DNA of 64,000 nucleotides from Synanceia verrucosa. Its lineage: Eukaryota; Chordata; Actinopteri; Perciformes; Synanceiidae. Position 1 is the first letter of the stretch; every line of letters starts with the position of its first letter. Of the stretch, positions 14,401 through 26,854 are shown one piece after another. The translations under genes were made by a program, and so were the position numbers. Location: the NCBI GenBank assembly GCA_029721515.1, contig CM056556.1:27275669-27339668 (forward strand), read 5' to 3'. Below the pieces are notes generated by a model that did no database searches, was not told the DNA's origin, and was given only the letters and a program-made list of their open reading frames with translations.

Positions 14401-14929
14401 AGAATGTATTGTAGTTGTATATGTAATGTAATGATCAAGGTTCACTAACAACCTTTAATAATAATAATAACCTGCTGAAAATAATGACGATGCGTTCAGT
14501 GTCACTCTGTCTGCATTCAGTCAGACACAAAAGGTGAGATAATAAATGATGAATCAGGTCAGGTATGAAGCTGAAACTCACCTGAGCTTCACTGCAGATG
14601 TTTCACTTTGGATCAGCAGCTGCCCCTCACTCATGACGTCAACAAACAGGAAGTGAACATGTGCAGTAGACAGGGCAGCAGCGCCCTCTCAGGCAGACCT
14701 GGGTACTGTAACTACAGCTCACCCTTCAGCTGCTGCTGCTGGGGAAACCAATAGCAACAGTATACTGTTAACAGAGGAAATTGCATGAATAAAATAAATA
14801 AATAAATAAAAAAAATACAACATATGATCAAGTGGCTTCTGTTCTAACACAGGTAGAGGAAACTGTTGCAAATGAACATTAAAACAGAGTTTATTCATGT
14901 AAAAATGAAGGATCTCTGTTCTCTGTTTA

Positions 14930-15276
14930 GGGGGAGGGGGAGGCAGTGATGCTGTTAAACTGATCTGCAGTCAGATTTATCGCTGCTCGCAGGTCAGATC
15001 CAGCAGGCTGCTGGTGTGTCTGTGGCCGCTGGTCGGTTCTATAATATTCTATAATATCCGGTCAGGTCTGATCTGGATCTGGATTCTTCTGTCCGCGGCG
15101 TCATGTCCTCATCCTCCCTCTGTGGCGCAGAGAGGTCGGACCAACGGAGAAGCTCAGAAGCAGAACCACCAGCATCATCAGCACCAGGACGGGAGCTGGA
15201 ACCAGGACCAGGACCAGCATCATGTCTGCGCCACATCCAGCCAGCTGCCTCCTGCTGAGAGCACCACTGATGAGCG
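14930..15276 (+). other. Possible 5' non-coding exon of the CHST1-like gene
   Basis: This GC-rich stretch lies 0.7 kb upstream of a clear splice acceptor (pyrimidine tract, then AG at 15998-15999) that precedes the sulfotransferase start codon. It ends in a plausible donor, 'gagcg' followed by 'gtgaga', at 15277. An untranslated first exon here would supply the needed 5' end. Only position and splice-site appearance support this. The opposite strand carries a short leucine/valine-rich frame that I do not call a gene. Confidence 0.3.
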
Positions 15277-16026
15277 GTGAGAGAGCTGCAGTTAGCAGGG
15301 CTGGGCTCAGAGGAGGCTGCGCTGTTATCATGTTATGAGACAAATACAGTGATAAAATAATAGTGATCATTAAAGATGATGTCACAGGCCGACAGAAAAT
15401 GACTGGAGCTCTCTCCGTGTTTTGATCTATTTCTGATGGCTGGTCCTGGATCAGCTGTTCAGACTGTCCTCATGAGGCATTCAGACAGATCTTCAGTCCA
15501 CACTGACACTGGATCAGCGGCTTACAGCCATTTCCTGCCCTACAGCTGTCTGGGACTGAGTTTAACTGTTGACCTATTCAAACAGAAATATTCTGCTTTA
15601 ATGAGGCTGATATCTATAATTATTTGTGCCTGATATTGTTCTCAGTATAATAGAATAGAGTAGAATTACTTAATTGATCCCAGGCTGGGAAATTATTTAA
15701 CTTGTAGATATAGAAACATGGAGAACAGAGTTAATTTAAAGTCACATCATGTTTACTAAATGGCTTTGGGACATTTAAAAATACAAATAAAATGCATGAA
15801 GAGAAAATATAATATCAGCAATATCCACAAACAGACTTGTTTATATTATTGCCTTATTGCATCAAAAAGTGAAGCCTACGGAGTGCTGCAGCCAGCATTT
15901 CAGGAAGTTAGAAGACTAAGAAAAGTAGTCTTAATATGTCTTAATGTGTTCTAATATGTCTCATGATATCTCTCTCTGTCTCTGTCCCCTGGCTGGCAGA
16001 CAGTGCTGTGGCCTCCTGATGCTACC

Positions 16027-18380
16027 ATGCAGTGTTCTTGGAAGTCCATGGTGTTGCTAGCATTAGCCTCCATAGCCATCCAGTACACGGCCCTCCGTAG
16101 GTTCTCCACCGGGCCCTTCAGCCTGCTCAGCTCTGAGGGCCCCAGTCCTCCAGACCACACTGTGAACTGCAGCCTGAAACGTCTGACACGACCGGACCAG
16201 GACCAGGACTGTGGTCAAGTTCTCTCACGCACCCCCTCCTCCAAAGCCAACCAGAGGACTCACATCCTGATCCTGGCCACCACACGCAGCGGATCCTCAT
16301 TTGTGGGTCAGCTGTTGAACCAGCATCCAGAGGTCAGAGTGATGAGGTTAAATATAAAAAACCACCATGAAGAGTCAAAATGTAAGAGAAATAAAGCATC
16401 TGTCACTGGAAACATCTAGAGGTGTGTGTCAGAGACGTCTGGACCAAGGTCCCTGAGCTGGATCTGAAGCTGTGGGTAGACCAGGACCAGGCCTGGGTAG
16501 ACAGGACCAGGTCTGAGCCTGAATATAGCTAATAATAATTTTTACTGCCAGCTACAGTTCTTCTGCAAGACCAGCAGGGGGAGACGTTTCATGCTGTTTG
16601 TTGTCCATACTAACAGTTTCTACTTTTCTACTATTCTATTGTTTATTTTAAATCATGTTGATCAGTTTGATCTGAAACCATATTAACTGTCACTCAGTAA
16701 ATTATAACTCTTAGTTAATCTGTCCTTCAGTACAGAGAAAATGAGGAAAGTAAATGAGCAGGCCTGTCATCTGTGGTGTCTTAACTTAGTTTTAACTTTA
16801 GCACTTAGAAATGATTCATCATTCCTGAGGTTCTCTCCTTACGTTTGTTTACAGCATCCATCACTTGTGTTTGTCTGCACGTCCCTCATGATCACCGTCA
16901 CTCTTCAGGTGTCTCTGAAATTTGATTTGTTGTGAGTCTGAATAGTCAGTCTAGGTTCAGGTTTCGGTCACGAGACACAAACCAGCAGCTGACTGTATCA
17001 CTTCCTGTTCAGCTCTCGGTGTGATGTCACACCCCCTGAAGTCTGCTGGTTATTCTGGCTGAAGGTGGAACAAAAATGTATTAACATCACCTAGAAATGT
17101 TGCTGTGTTCCTGGCAGGTCTTCTACCTGTTCGAGCCTCTGTACCACGTCCAGCTGGCGCTGCTTCCTCGGCTGTCGCAGAGTCGGAGCCTGGCTGAGAG
17201 GCGGCTGATGCTGGGACCAGCCAGAGACCTGCTGAGGTCTTTGTACCTCTGTCACCTCCACAGTCTGGAGAGCTACATCCACCCCCGCCCTGCCAACCAC
17301 TCCACCGACAAGCTGTTCAGACGAGGAGCGAGTAAGAGACATCAGTGTCCTGCTGTCTTTCACATAATGACTGAATGTGTGGATGAATGTGGACCCTTCC
17401 TGTGTCCAGGCCGGTCCCTGTGCTCTCAGCCTGTATGTGGAGCCTCTCTGGGCCCAGAGGAGCAGATCCTGGTCCTGGCTGATGAGGGCGAGTGCGTCAG
17501 GAAGTGTGGCTCGCTCAATGTGTCGCTGGCTGCTGAAGCCTGCAGGGCAAAGCGTCACGCAGCCATCAAGACGGTCCGAATCCCCCAAATCAGCGACCTC
17601 AGGACTCTGATAGAGGACCCAACACTCAACCTGAAGGTAGACAAAAGAAAGTCATTTGCAGAATCATCCACATTGATGTGATGCACCTTCAAAGACACGG
17701 GGACATTCAGAGACATCTGTGCTGTCTCCTCATTCTTCTTCATCAGGTGGTCCAGCTCGTTCGAGATCCACGAGGAATCCTGGCATCTCGCATCGAGACT
17801 TTTCGTGACACTTACCGGCTGTGGCGTCTGTGGAGAGCGACTGGACGTCGACCCCACAGCCTGAACCTTCGACAGATCAACACGGTGTGTGAGGACTTCC
17901 TCAGGTCTGTGTCCACAGGCCTGGCCAGACCGGCCTGGCTCAGAGGGAGGTACATGCTGCTCAGGTGAGACCAGATCCAGCAGACCTGAGAACAGCCACA
18001 TGGCTCTGATAAATCACTCACTTAGATCCTCTCTCCTGCTCAGGTATGAAGACCTGGCCAGATTCCCTCTCCAGAAGACCAGGGAGCTCTACAGCTTCCT
18101 GGGGCTGGTCCAGGACCACAGCGTGGAGGACTGGATCCTCAACAACACCCGGGGCAGCAGCGACCTGTCGTCCCGGCAGAAGTTCACCACGGCTCGGGAC
18201 TCTGCTGCGAATGCAGAGAACTGGAGGATGAAGCTGACCTTCGACATGGTGGCTTACACTCAGACCGCCTGCCAGCCGCTCCTCAGTCTGCTTGGATACA
18301 AGACGGTCGTCCACCCCAGAGAGCTGAGGAACCTGTCCCAGTCTCTGGTCGAGGACAGGACGTTCCTGCCGTTCCTTTGA
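16027..18380 (+). CDS. chst1: CHST1-like carbohydrate (keratan sulfate Gal-6-) sulfotransferase, 5 coding exons
   Basis: This is a Golgi type II membrane enzyme predicted to transfer sulfate from PAPS to C6 of galactose in keratan-sulfate-like glycans. Coding exons: 16027-16332, 17118-17331, 17410-17636, 17747-17964 and 18044-18380. All introns are GT-AG (phases 0, 1, 0, 2), giving 433 aa; human CHST1 is 411. The protein opens MQCSWK, as CHST1 does, in context 'gctaccATGc', with a signal anchor at about residues 7-24. The 5'-phosphosulfate-binding loop TTRSGSSF is at 85-92 and the 3'-phosphate-binding motif LVRDPRG at 253-259. Later landmarks include VFYLFEPLYHV, RDTYRLWRLW, YEDLARFP and NNTRG. 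A splice acceptor at 15999 implies an upstream non-coding exon. Unusually, the coding region is split by four introns, whereas human CHST1 coding sequence is a single exon. Divergence after residue 30 leaves open a related paralogue such as CHST16. The family is certain; orthology is not. Confidence 0.9.
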
Positions 18381-18450
18381 CTGGTGACATCACAGCATCA
18401 TGGTCACCACGGCAGAGCAGCCTCAGACTCCTTAAGGCTTCTCTGTGTTC

Positions 18451-18456
18451 ATTAAA
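18451..18456 (+). terminator. Candidate polyadenylation signal (ATTAAA) of the CHST1-like gene
   Basis: An ATTAAA hexamer about 70 bp after the stop codon, followed by GT/T-rich sequence. It lies in the 816-bp gap between the two convergent genes. Confidence 0.5.
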
Positions 18457-19003
18457 CTTCACTGGTCACCATGTTCGTTCTGCTGTTTATCACCTTTTTC
18501 TTGATCTGCTGCATCTCTGCACGCCATTATTACTCTATTTGCACTATTTGTAGAATATATTTTTTAGTTTATATTTATCTCTATCTATAGATCCAGACTC
18601 CAGTTTGATGATTTATTTCAGCTCCACATAATCTGTGATCACTTTCTCATTATAATCTCATAAGATATTTTCACATAATAATGATACTTTTTTTTCTAAA
18701 TACTATTTTAAAATCAAATTCACTGCATTATTTTTTAGTTTAAATATGAAAAATTCAACCTCAGCTAAATACAGTCTGTCTGTCTGCTCATTGTTGAAAA
18801 GGCCTTACACTGACATTGTGGAGTTTATACAGAAAAATTTGCATATTTCTTGTCTTTAAATCTTTAATTTGTTTTTGTATGTCTGTCTTGTCTCATTCAA
18901 AGCAGGAAATACAACCAATCAAATCAAGCCTCCAGTAAATATGTCAACTAGTCATTTAGAGCAACAAACTAACTTAAAATATTATAAAATAAAAACAATT
19001 TGG

Positions 19004-19009
19004 TTTATT
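19004..19009 (-). terminator. Candidate polyadenylation signal (AATAAA) of cetp
   Basis: AATAAA on the minus strand, about 190 bp downstream of the cetp stop codon. Position and motif only. Confidence 0.5.
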
Positions 19010-19196
19010 AAGATATGTTCATTTTGTATAATCAAAGTGAACAAAAGTTTGAATAAGAAAGATTTATAGTGAAAGAAGGGAAATATTTATCATCACAGCA
19101 AACATACAGAACTAAAATATAAATATGACTGGAATATAACTTCTGGTAAAGGTTCACTGAAAACAAAGCTGCCCAAACTGCTTCAGGGTTTCCCAG

Positions 19197-20472
19197 CTAC
19201 TGTAGTGTCTTCTTGAGGAACTCAACCAGGAGGTGATGAGGGAAACCAAAGTCCATCTGAATCACCACATAGCCCTGGGTAGAGAGAAGTGACGTGAACA
19301 GGAAGTACGACACAAAAAATCACACAGAAACGTCAAGAGAAGACTCACATCCCGAGGAAGCATCTCCGGGTCAAAGATGTCAAATAAGTTAGCTCCCTGT
19401 TTGTCCAACAGCCTGGTGAGCTCCATCTCAACAACTGGAACAAGTATTACAACACATGTCACGTTACATTACATCACATGACGTCACATGACATCACATT
19501 CGTCTCACGCCTCATTACCTTCACAACTGGAATTGAACAACAGGTGGACAGTGACATGATTTTGCATGTAAATGTTTTGCAAAATCACAACTAATATACT
19601 GCTAGCATGCAAAACATAAAACAACCACAGTTTTACCACCAAATCTGCAACAGCCAATAAGTGAACATGAAAATGTATCTTGTTGAGGACAAGATGCCAG
19701 TCAGAGTCAGATCTGCTGGGTTACATCTTCAGACAGTACTGACAGTGACAGCTTTACTTTATACTTTAAATCATTACCCTGACCATCACTGTCTGTGACA
19801 GGCCTCACACAGTTATTGTCTGTATTATATGTATTATAGGTCTCCTCTGGGGGGCGCCAGAGGGCTTCAAGGTGAGAAAAAGCAAACCTGAAGAAAATAT
19901 AAACATCTGGTTAGCTAACTACAGTACATGAGAGGATGAGGCTAAATGGATCGATTTTTAGTATGTGAAGTGAAAGTGTGAGATGACACAGAGTCTGTGG
20001 TGAGCACAAAACAGAGGAAATTTGAGCGTGGTTATTTAAAGTTTGTCTTTTCATGTATTGGTCCTGATGATGCTCCACTGCCACAGTGTGTTGTTAGCAA
20101 AGAGGTGCTAGCTAGCGTCATATTGAAACCATGGCTCTCAAGTCTCACCATTCGGATTTTAGCCCTTTCACAATCTCACCTGCCACACCTGGTGTTCTCA
20201 CACATTTATTTTATTGATTTACTATGTAGCTCCCCCCATATTACATCACTGTACGTGTAGTGAGACGTGTAGCAACAAGCTTTGGGCATCGCAGAGCTCA
20301 CCGGAAGCTTAACATGCTCCAGCCAATCAGAAAATAAGACACGACTACATATCAGCCAATCAGAAAATAACACCACCACACATCAGCCAATCAGAGAACA
20401 GCACCACTGTATCTGGGTCAGAGACGGTGATCATTTTTCAGTGCAGCCCACAGATGACGTCCGATGAGAAAA

Positions 20473-20505
<33 letters not shown>

Positions 20506-23500
20506 AAAAGATGTTTAACTGCATTAAAAAAAACCCTGATATATATTCTTATCATCTCTGGCCTTACCAGACAGAACCTTGGGGATACCAATCTTCTCCA
20601 CAGCTTCTCTTATGAACTCCAGCTGTTCTTCAACTAGCAGCTGGAAAAACAGTCATTAAAACAAAAGCATAATGTGTGAAGCAATTTAAAATGGTTCGCT
20701 GCTAAAAATACTAAAAGTTAAAAGCTTGTCATATACACTATATGGTACACACACTTTAAATGAACTTTTAATAGTGTAGCTTTTGACTCTAGTATAGTTT
20801 AACTACAGAAAAAAATCCTCACCGGCTGGTTTTGTGAGAGCAGCTCAGCTTGAGATACGAGTATCCTGGAGAAGAAGCAGGAGCATCGATCACACACACA
20901 CACCAAGCACAGGACATGGATTGATGGATGATCTGATATCACCAAGTACTTAACAGACCTGGACAAATGTCAGCGCTTTAAGAGTTAGGTAAGGATTAGG
21001 GTTAGTGGTCCAGGACTATTGTGGTAGTTATCCAGGACTGTTAATTACTTGGTGATATCAGATCATGCCAGATTATTAGTGGTTTATATGCAGAACACTG
21101 TAAGGATTGATATTTCTGGACGTTTCCACAACAGTCAGGCAGGGATGGACCAGATTTTCTCGACAACAGCATGACTGGCTTCAGGTAAATGTGACAATGA
21201 TAGAAACAATGTTGGCATCAGAAATGGGACGATCTATCTCCATTTGGGTTCATGCAGAGCCAGTGGCTTTCTGACTGAAAACACATGCCCTTTTGTCTTC
21301 CGTCTGATGGACTGTGAAAGGCTGTCGATGTTTAAATCTTCTAAAAACCAACAGAAAGCTCTTACTGTGGTCGGTTCCCCTGCAGGAAGAGTTTCTTGTC
21401 AGCGTAGGAAGCTGTGACGTCCAGAGCCACATCCTGGACATCCAACACAAAGAAACGTTACCGAAACACCCTGAAGGCATCACAACAGAACCTGCCCTCA
21501 TCTTTACTGTGGTATATTTACTGTAAGGCATCAGTTGCCACCTTCACTTTGTGCCCAGACTCAACAGAAACAGCCCAGTATGTGAGGTGATGGAGGCTTT
21601 TCTTAGGGGCCAAGACCATAGTCTGTGTCTTTTAAATGCCGTAAGACCAAGAAGCTTAAAACAACTATCAACCCGTTTTCTTGAGCTTCCTGCCAGCCGT
21701 CTGAACACTTCCTGTCTCAAAATACCGTCTGAAAGCTGAGAGTCGGGGTGTCCTGGCCGTCACAGTGGAGCTGCCCTGAGGCCTTCCCTCGGACACTCGT
21801 TCCCCAGCTGGAGGTGTTCAGGTGGGGAACAGATGAGCTCCACACTTTGAGCTCTGGAGAGCCTGAATCCTGCAGACACTGAACGCACAGACGCAAAATC
21901 ATATGTCTCACTTGACAAAGATGTGCATGTGTGCAGGGATGAGGAGGTTTTCATTTTACCTTTCTGATAAATTCAGGCGTGGCTCTGGAGAGATTTGTGT
22001 TGAAAAGGTCCTGAAATCACATCCATCAACATGATGTAAGAGCCAAGAGGAGATTAAAGCTGTCCACGTCCATGTTTAAGCCTCGGAAGAGACGTATACT
22101 CACAATGAGATCTGCTCCAGAGACGCTGAGGTGGAAACGACCATCCTGGTGGGCAGCAGTCATCATGGGGTTTAAGACCTGGTCTGGGTTTAAACACAAG
22201 TTCAGAACTCCTCGAAAACACAAAGAGGGAAGATAATTCAATGTGCTTCAAGGGTTTAAATGTCACAGCTGAAATTATCCTTAATTTATCTTCTCAGGTT
22301 CATGGAGGTTTATGCTTTAAATGCCCATAGACTGAAAGAAACCCTGAACAAAGGAAAAACTATCCTGAAGATGAATAACTTTATATCATCACATTATATA
22401 CAGAAACTATATATGACACACTCCTCCGGTGGACAGGCGGTGATGTACAGAAGCCCTGAAACGGAACTTAAGAAATTTTTTTGAGATATTATCTCGTTAT
22501 TTCAAGATATTATCTATGATATCTAGATATAGAAGATATATTATTATTATTATAATATCTGAAAATTTATTTTAAAAAATCAGGAATTTTTGGGGAATTT
22601 TTTTAACACGTGTAATATCTCGAAATAACGAGATATTATCTAAAAATAATGAGATATTATCTCAAAATAATGAGATAATATCTCAAAATAACAAGATAAT
22701 ATCTGAAAATAAAAAATGTAATTTTGAGATATTATCTCAAAATATTGAGAAAATGTCTTCACATGCGGTTCAGGGCTTCCGTAGTGATGACATAAACTGG
22801 CTGAACACAAAGAAAGTAGCTAGGTTTATTAGTGGTTAATAACTAAAGTTAACTGCAGGGATGTAAATTCTTTACTCTGCCATCCAGTGCTACATAAAGC
22901 ACTTCTTCCTGAACAGTAAATTATGATTATTAATGCACATGCACTGGCACATTTCCACCTGCTGACCTGAGATCCAGAAGTAGAGCATCCTGTGTTCAGT
23001 CAGCTGACTGGGGTGGAAAACAGAGTGACTGATGACAGCGGAGGTAGAGTTGTAGCGGGTCAGACCCTGGAGGATTTATGAAAGGAAAAGGAACAAGATG
23101 AGGTTAATACTGTCACCTGCTGAACACTTGTGCTATCAAGGATGAGATGAAGGGACTGAAGGAGACGCTGAGGGCGACCAGAGGCTGACCTGTTCTCCTC
23201 ACCTGGAGGTCATGGCTGTGATACTGTACACTAGACACAGGTCTTCCTCACCTTGTGGTATGACTCGATGTAGTTGGCAGTGATGACAGGAGCGGCAGTG
23301 ACACCGATGTCCACACTGATGTCTCCATCACTGAGGAACTGCTCTGTAGGCACACTCACATGTTTAGAGGCGCTCCACATAAAGAAAAGACTTTGACTCT
23401 CGGTCTCTCCCACCTGCTGTGTCTTGAATGAAGTCAGCCAGGATATTTGCCACCTTGTTGATCTCCTTACAGATCTGCAGGAGAGCAGAGTGATCATAGC

Positions 23501-24965
23501 TGCAGTATATCACCTTTGATGATGTCATTTAGCCCACCGTGTCGTCCTCACCTGTGCCTTTACGGCCAGTTTGACAGTGAAGGTGATGAAGTCAGTGAAG
23601 AGCTTCTTGAGCCAGTTTGGTCTGATCAACGACAGCAGAGACACAGATCAGTCAGACTGTGAAGCTTCACCTGCTGATCTGCCACACAGTTCAGGTAGGT
23701 AACTTACTCTTTGTCGCCCTGCAGATGCAGACGGAGTTTGTGGAAATGAAGATAACAGTCTGAAGTGTCTGCTGCCACCTTCCCGTCTCCACAGTCTGAC
23801 AGAGACAGAAACATCAGAGGTGAGCTTCCAGAAAAGTGACTAATTATGACCCCAAAGCTTCTGCAAAGTAATGTGAGGATTTTAGATGTGACACCATAGA
23901 TGCCAAGTCATGCATTAATAAACACTAGTGCCTTACTTTAACTGTACCATAATAAAAACAATCTGAAGTCACCTGTTGTAAAAGAAAAGGGATTAACAGC
24001 AGAGTTTAGGATTAGGCTGCACAGGCTGGGTTTGAATTCATTAGTAGATATTAGAGTATAGTAGAGTTGTTATTGAAGTGAAAAAGTGACTGAATCCATT
24101 TATTTCAACCACTCTTCATGTCCTGGAGACAGCAGAGCTGTCTGCTGCTGCAGTGATCCAGGAGAAGACATGCTTCCCTTCGAACATAACTACGAATAAA
24201 GTAAGAGTAAAAACCAGAACTACTAGTGAGTGCTGGCCCAGTTTACACATGTTTTTACTGCACCTTCTGTCAAGCATCAACCCTGCAGGGTAAAGGAATA
24301 AAACATGAGGTACTTACAAAGTTTGGGGTTGATACCAAGATCGATCTGAGATTCAATTTCAAAGTCAATCGATTGAGCAACACTGACACTAGATGGAAAA
24401 GGAAAAGAAATGGAAAATAAATACAAATCAGTTTACAGGGAAAATATTCTTGGTATAAAAGAAGTGATGCCACTGTGGCTGAAAGAGAAACAGGAAGTCA
24501 TAGAGAAAGAGGAGAGACTGAGCTGCTGCAATCTGGTTGAAAGTTAGCACTAAATGAAGAACTCACACCTTTATTCCAGAATGCATAACTGTGTGACTAT
24601 GTCTACTGCAGGACGGTCGTAAACATAAAATTATAATATTAGATTATATATAACTTGAACAGATAACATGAATAACATGAACTGTCTGAATAATGTCACT
24701 TTCAGCTGTGTGAACCTAAAGGTCTCCAACATTAGTGAGCAGTAGATACTGTGGGTAACAAATAAAAACCTGACACAGCCACGGCACACAAAAATTAAAT
24801 AAAGTTTTCTGTGCTTGGAGATGCTGGGGGCGTCGTAACCATGGAAACCATTACCAACCTCATGTGACCAAACAATAATCTGGACTAATATTAAACCTAT
24901 ATGACACCAGGTGTTACTGTATAGATGTCACACAGCTGTCTGTCTGTTGTGAACCTTGTTATTAT

Positions 24966-25027
<62 letters not shown>

Positions 25028-25769
25028 TATATAATACAGTAGATATGGTGGCTGTGGCGTGTTGCAGACCATAATATTTCACAGTTGACCTCCACTAAGC
25101 CAGACTCACAGCCAGCTGCCGTATCCATACTGCAGCGTCCCTCTGAACACTGCAGACACGTTGCTTATCTCCAAGGCGATGCCCTCACCTGGACGCAGCT
25201 CGAAAGCACTGCGGCCGATTGAAAGGTTGTGAATCTCCAAACTGGTGGGAGACATGGAGAAACATCACATGATGTCACGTGCGGTGAGTCCGTCTGTACT
25301 GTGAGCAGCTGAGTGTCCACTTACTTGTCCAGACCGTAGGTGAGTCTGTCTGTGAAGAGCAGGGACTTCTCTCCTTTCACACTGGGGTATCTGGCATGTT
25401 GGAACGCCGCCTCAATCACTTTCGTGGTTTTCTCATTCACTGCCACATGTTGTCAGAGAAGGAACACATTAATACTCCTTAAACTTTTTACAGTGTGTAA
25501 CAGTGACCCTGCATGCTGAAAGTTAGATCCCTTCACTGTGGGAAACGTCCCCTCTGGTGTGGAGTCCATCATGGACTCTCTGCTCAGTTATTCTGGCAGG
25601 TTGGTTAACTAAAGGCTGAAGCACACTCACACACAGCAGCTGCAGGGTAGGTGAGGCGACACACAGCTCCAGTGAACCTGTAGGCTGAAGCAGAGTCCGG
25701 CAGGCAGCCGAGCGACGCTCCGAACCAAGACAGGAGGAGCAGCAGCAGAGGGGAAACATCTGGAGGCAT
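19197..25769 (-). CDS. cetp: Cholesteryl ester transfer protein, 17 exons
   Basis: Secreted plasma protein of the BPI/LBP (TULIP) family that exchanges cholesteryl esters and triglycerides between lipoproteins. Exons from the 5' end: 25631-25769, 25325-25439, 25110-25241, 24318-24388, 23708-23795, 23552-23621, 23414-23474, 23252-23343, 22967-23066, 22104-22183, 21960-22010, 21726-21869, 21366-21433, 20823-20865, 20568-20640, 19349-19434, 19197-19274. All junctions are GT-AG and in phase; total 496 aa (human 493). A leucine-rich signal peptide follows MPPDVS. Diagnostic blocks: YPAAAVLNEKTTKVI, DFEIESQIDLGI, SDGDISVDIGVT, PVITANYIESYHK, RMLYFW and NLFDIFDP. The C-terminus QMDFGFPHHLLVEFL matches helix X of human CETP, needed for neutral-lipid transfer. 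The disulfide cysteines (YCGDG, ICKEI) are present. Sequons NVS, NST and NTS fall where human N88, N240 and N341 lie. Exons 11-12 diverge most. No disabling change was seen. Confidence 0.96.
20319..20405 (+). repeat. Triplicated CCAAT-containing tandem repeat
   Basis: The word 'cagccaatcaga' occurs three times (about 20320, 20353 and 20383), spaced 30-33 bp apart, in cetp intron 16 (between exons 15 and 16). Each copy is an NF-Y-type CCAAT box. Whether this has any activity is unknown. Confidence 0.7.
20467..20502 (+). repeat. Poly-T tract
   Basis: About 27 consecutive T plus flanking bases. In the cetp transcript it reads as poly-A. It may be the tail of a lost retroposon, but no body was recognised. 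Confidence 0.8.
20929..21066. mobile_element. Inverted-repeat element in cetp intron
   Basis: The arm at 20929-20957 ('atgatctgatatcaccaag', continuing 'tacttaacag') is the reverse complement of 21038-21066 with one mismatch. Between them 'tccaggact' occurs twice. This is a short foldback or MITE-like structure in the intron between cetp exons 13 and 14. Confidence 0.7.
22446..22783. mobile_element. MITE with terminal inverted repeats in cetp intron
   Basis: The ends 'tacagaagccctgaaacg' and 'cggttcagggcttccgta' are inverted copies. The flanks on both sides read 'gtgatg', a 6-bp target duplication (22440-22445 and 22784-22789). The interior is a set of palindromic 'gagatattatctc' units separated by A/T runs. 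It is non-coding and sits between cetp exons 9 and 10. Confidence 0.8.
24966..25034. repeat. (TA)n microsatellite
   Basis: About 70 bp of nearly pure TA in cetp intron 3. Confidence 0.95.
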
Positions 25770-26484
25770 TCTGCACCTCTGTGACGGCCAAGTGGACAGT
25801 CCTGAGCAGTGTCTTATCCTCTAACTCCTGTCACCGTGTCTCTAAATGTCCGTCCCTTTGGACCGTCCTGTTCTCTGCAGCTCACCAGCCTCCTCAGACT
25901 GGACTCTGTGGACCAGGACTATCTGCTGGAAACCCTGTCCTTTATCCAATCAGAGACAGACAACTTGATTCCTACTCGATGGACAAACACTGACTCATTT
26001 GTATTTCACACAGGGTCCTCTGAAAGTAAACTGGTCAAAGTGCAGCTTGGTCAGTGAGGTGAATGACGAAAGCTCAGGTAGAGACTCAAACTCTGCAGCT
26101 TCTATCTGCATATCAAACACTGAGAATCAGGGATACAAGCTCACAGTTTGAGTGAAACTTTACTGAACAAAGACGCCTTCTCTCCTGAGTGAAACATGAA
26201 CTGTTCGGTCCCTGCTGCGCTTCAGGATCCACTGAATCTTTTTGTTCTCAGAGCTACCAGCTGGATGAATGAATGAGTTTGAGCAGGACAGACTGGAGAG
26301 CAGAACAAAGACGGGTCATCTGATCAGAAGGTCAGAGTCTGTCCTCTCTGATTATTTGAGGACATGTGAAGGACAGATCAGGATATCTGGGGTCAGTAAA
26401 TGAAAAGGACTGTTGTGTTTGTGGCCCAGCAGTCATTCATTCACTCTGTATTTTATCAATATTTAAATATTAATGCCGGCCATG

Positions 26485-26842
26485 GGCGTCACAGCAGTGT
26501 AGTGGTTAGCACTGTCACCTCACAGCAAGAAGGTACTGGGTTCGATTCCCGGCCCGGGGCCTTTCTGTGTGGAGTTTGCATGTTCTCCTCATGTCTGTGT
26601 GGGTTCTCTCTGGTACTCCGGCTTCCTCCCACCATCCAAAAACATGCATGGGGATTAGGTTAACTGGTTAATTTAAATTGACCGTAGGTGTGAATGTGAG
26701 TGTGAGTGGTTGTCTGTCTCTATGTGTCCTGTGATGAACTGGACACTTGTCCAGGGTGTACCCTGTCTTTCACCCTAAGACAGCTGGGATAGACTCCAGC
26801 CCCCCTGACCCTATGAGAGGATAAGAGGGAGAAGATGGATGG
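26485..26842 (+). mobile_element. tRNA-derived SINE, copy A (intact, with target duplication)
   Basis: The 5' part has a tRNA-like layout: 'gtggttagcactgtcacctc' resembles an A-box region, and 'gggttcgattcc' is a good pol III B box. The 3' part ends in 'ctgggatagactccagccc' and a short (ATGG)n tail. It is flanked by a 12-bp near-perfect duplication, 'atgccggccatg' (26473-26484) and 'atgccagccatg' (26843-26854). A nearly identical copy lies at 57351-57710. The pattern is a familiar teleost repeat, although I cannot give its family name. Confidence 0.85.
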
Positions 26843-26854
26843 ATGCCAGCCATG

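Larger units (their letters stand above)
1..14900. other. Intergenic or distal intronic DNA, no gene recognised
   Basis: I read both strands for exons with splice sites or protein similarity and found none that I can name. Open frames here are short, unconserved in appearance, or products of repeats. The stretch holds CA/GT and GA microsatellites, two foldback elements, one dispersed repeat copy and one Tc1-like transposase remnant, each listed separately. A divergent or non-coding gene could be missed by eye. Confidence 0.6.
18384..19196. other. Tail-to-tail intergenic gap between the CHST1-like gene and cetp
   Basis: AT-rich DNA between two convergent stop codons. It holds the presumed 3' untranslated regions of both genes and nothing else I can recognise. 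Confidence 0.7.

Noticed and set aside
15101..15385. Leucine/valine-rich minus-strand frame that could be a small membrane protein
   Set aside because: The hydrophobic run comes from 'ctggtcctggt' repeats. There is no recognisable family, and the plus strand offers a better explanation as a 5' exon.
26538..26552. Possible tRNA gene (good B box 'ggttcgattcc')
   Set aside because: No cloverleaf with acceptor and anticodon stems can be drawn. It is the head of a SINE, duplicated at 57.4-57.7 kb.
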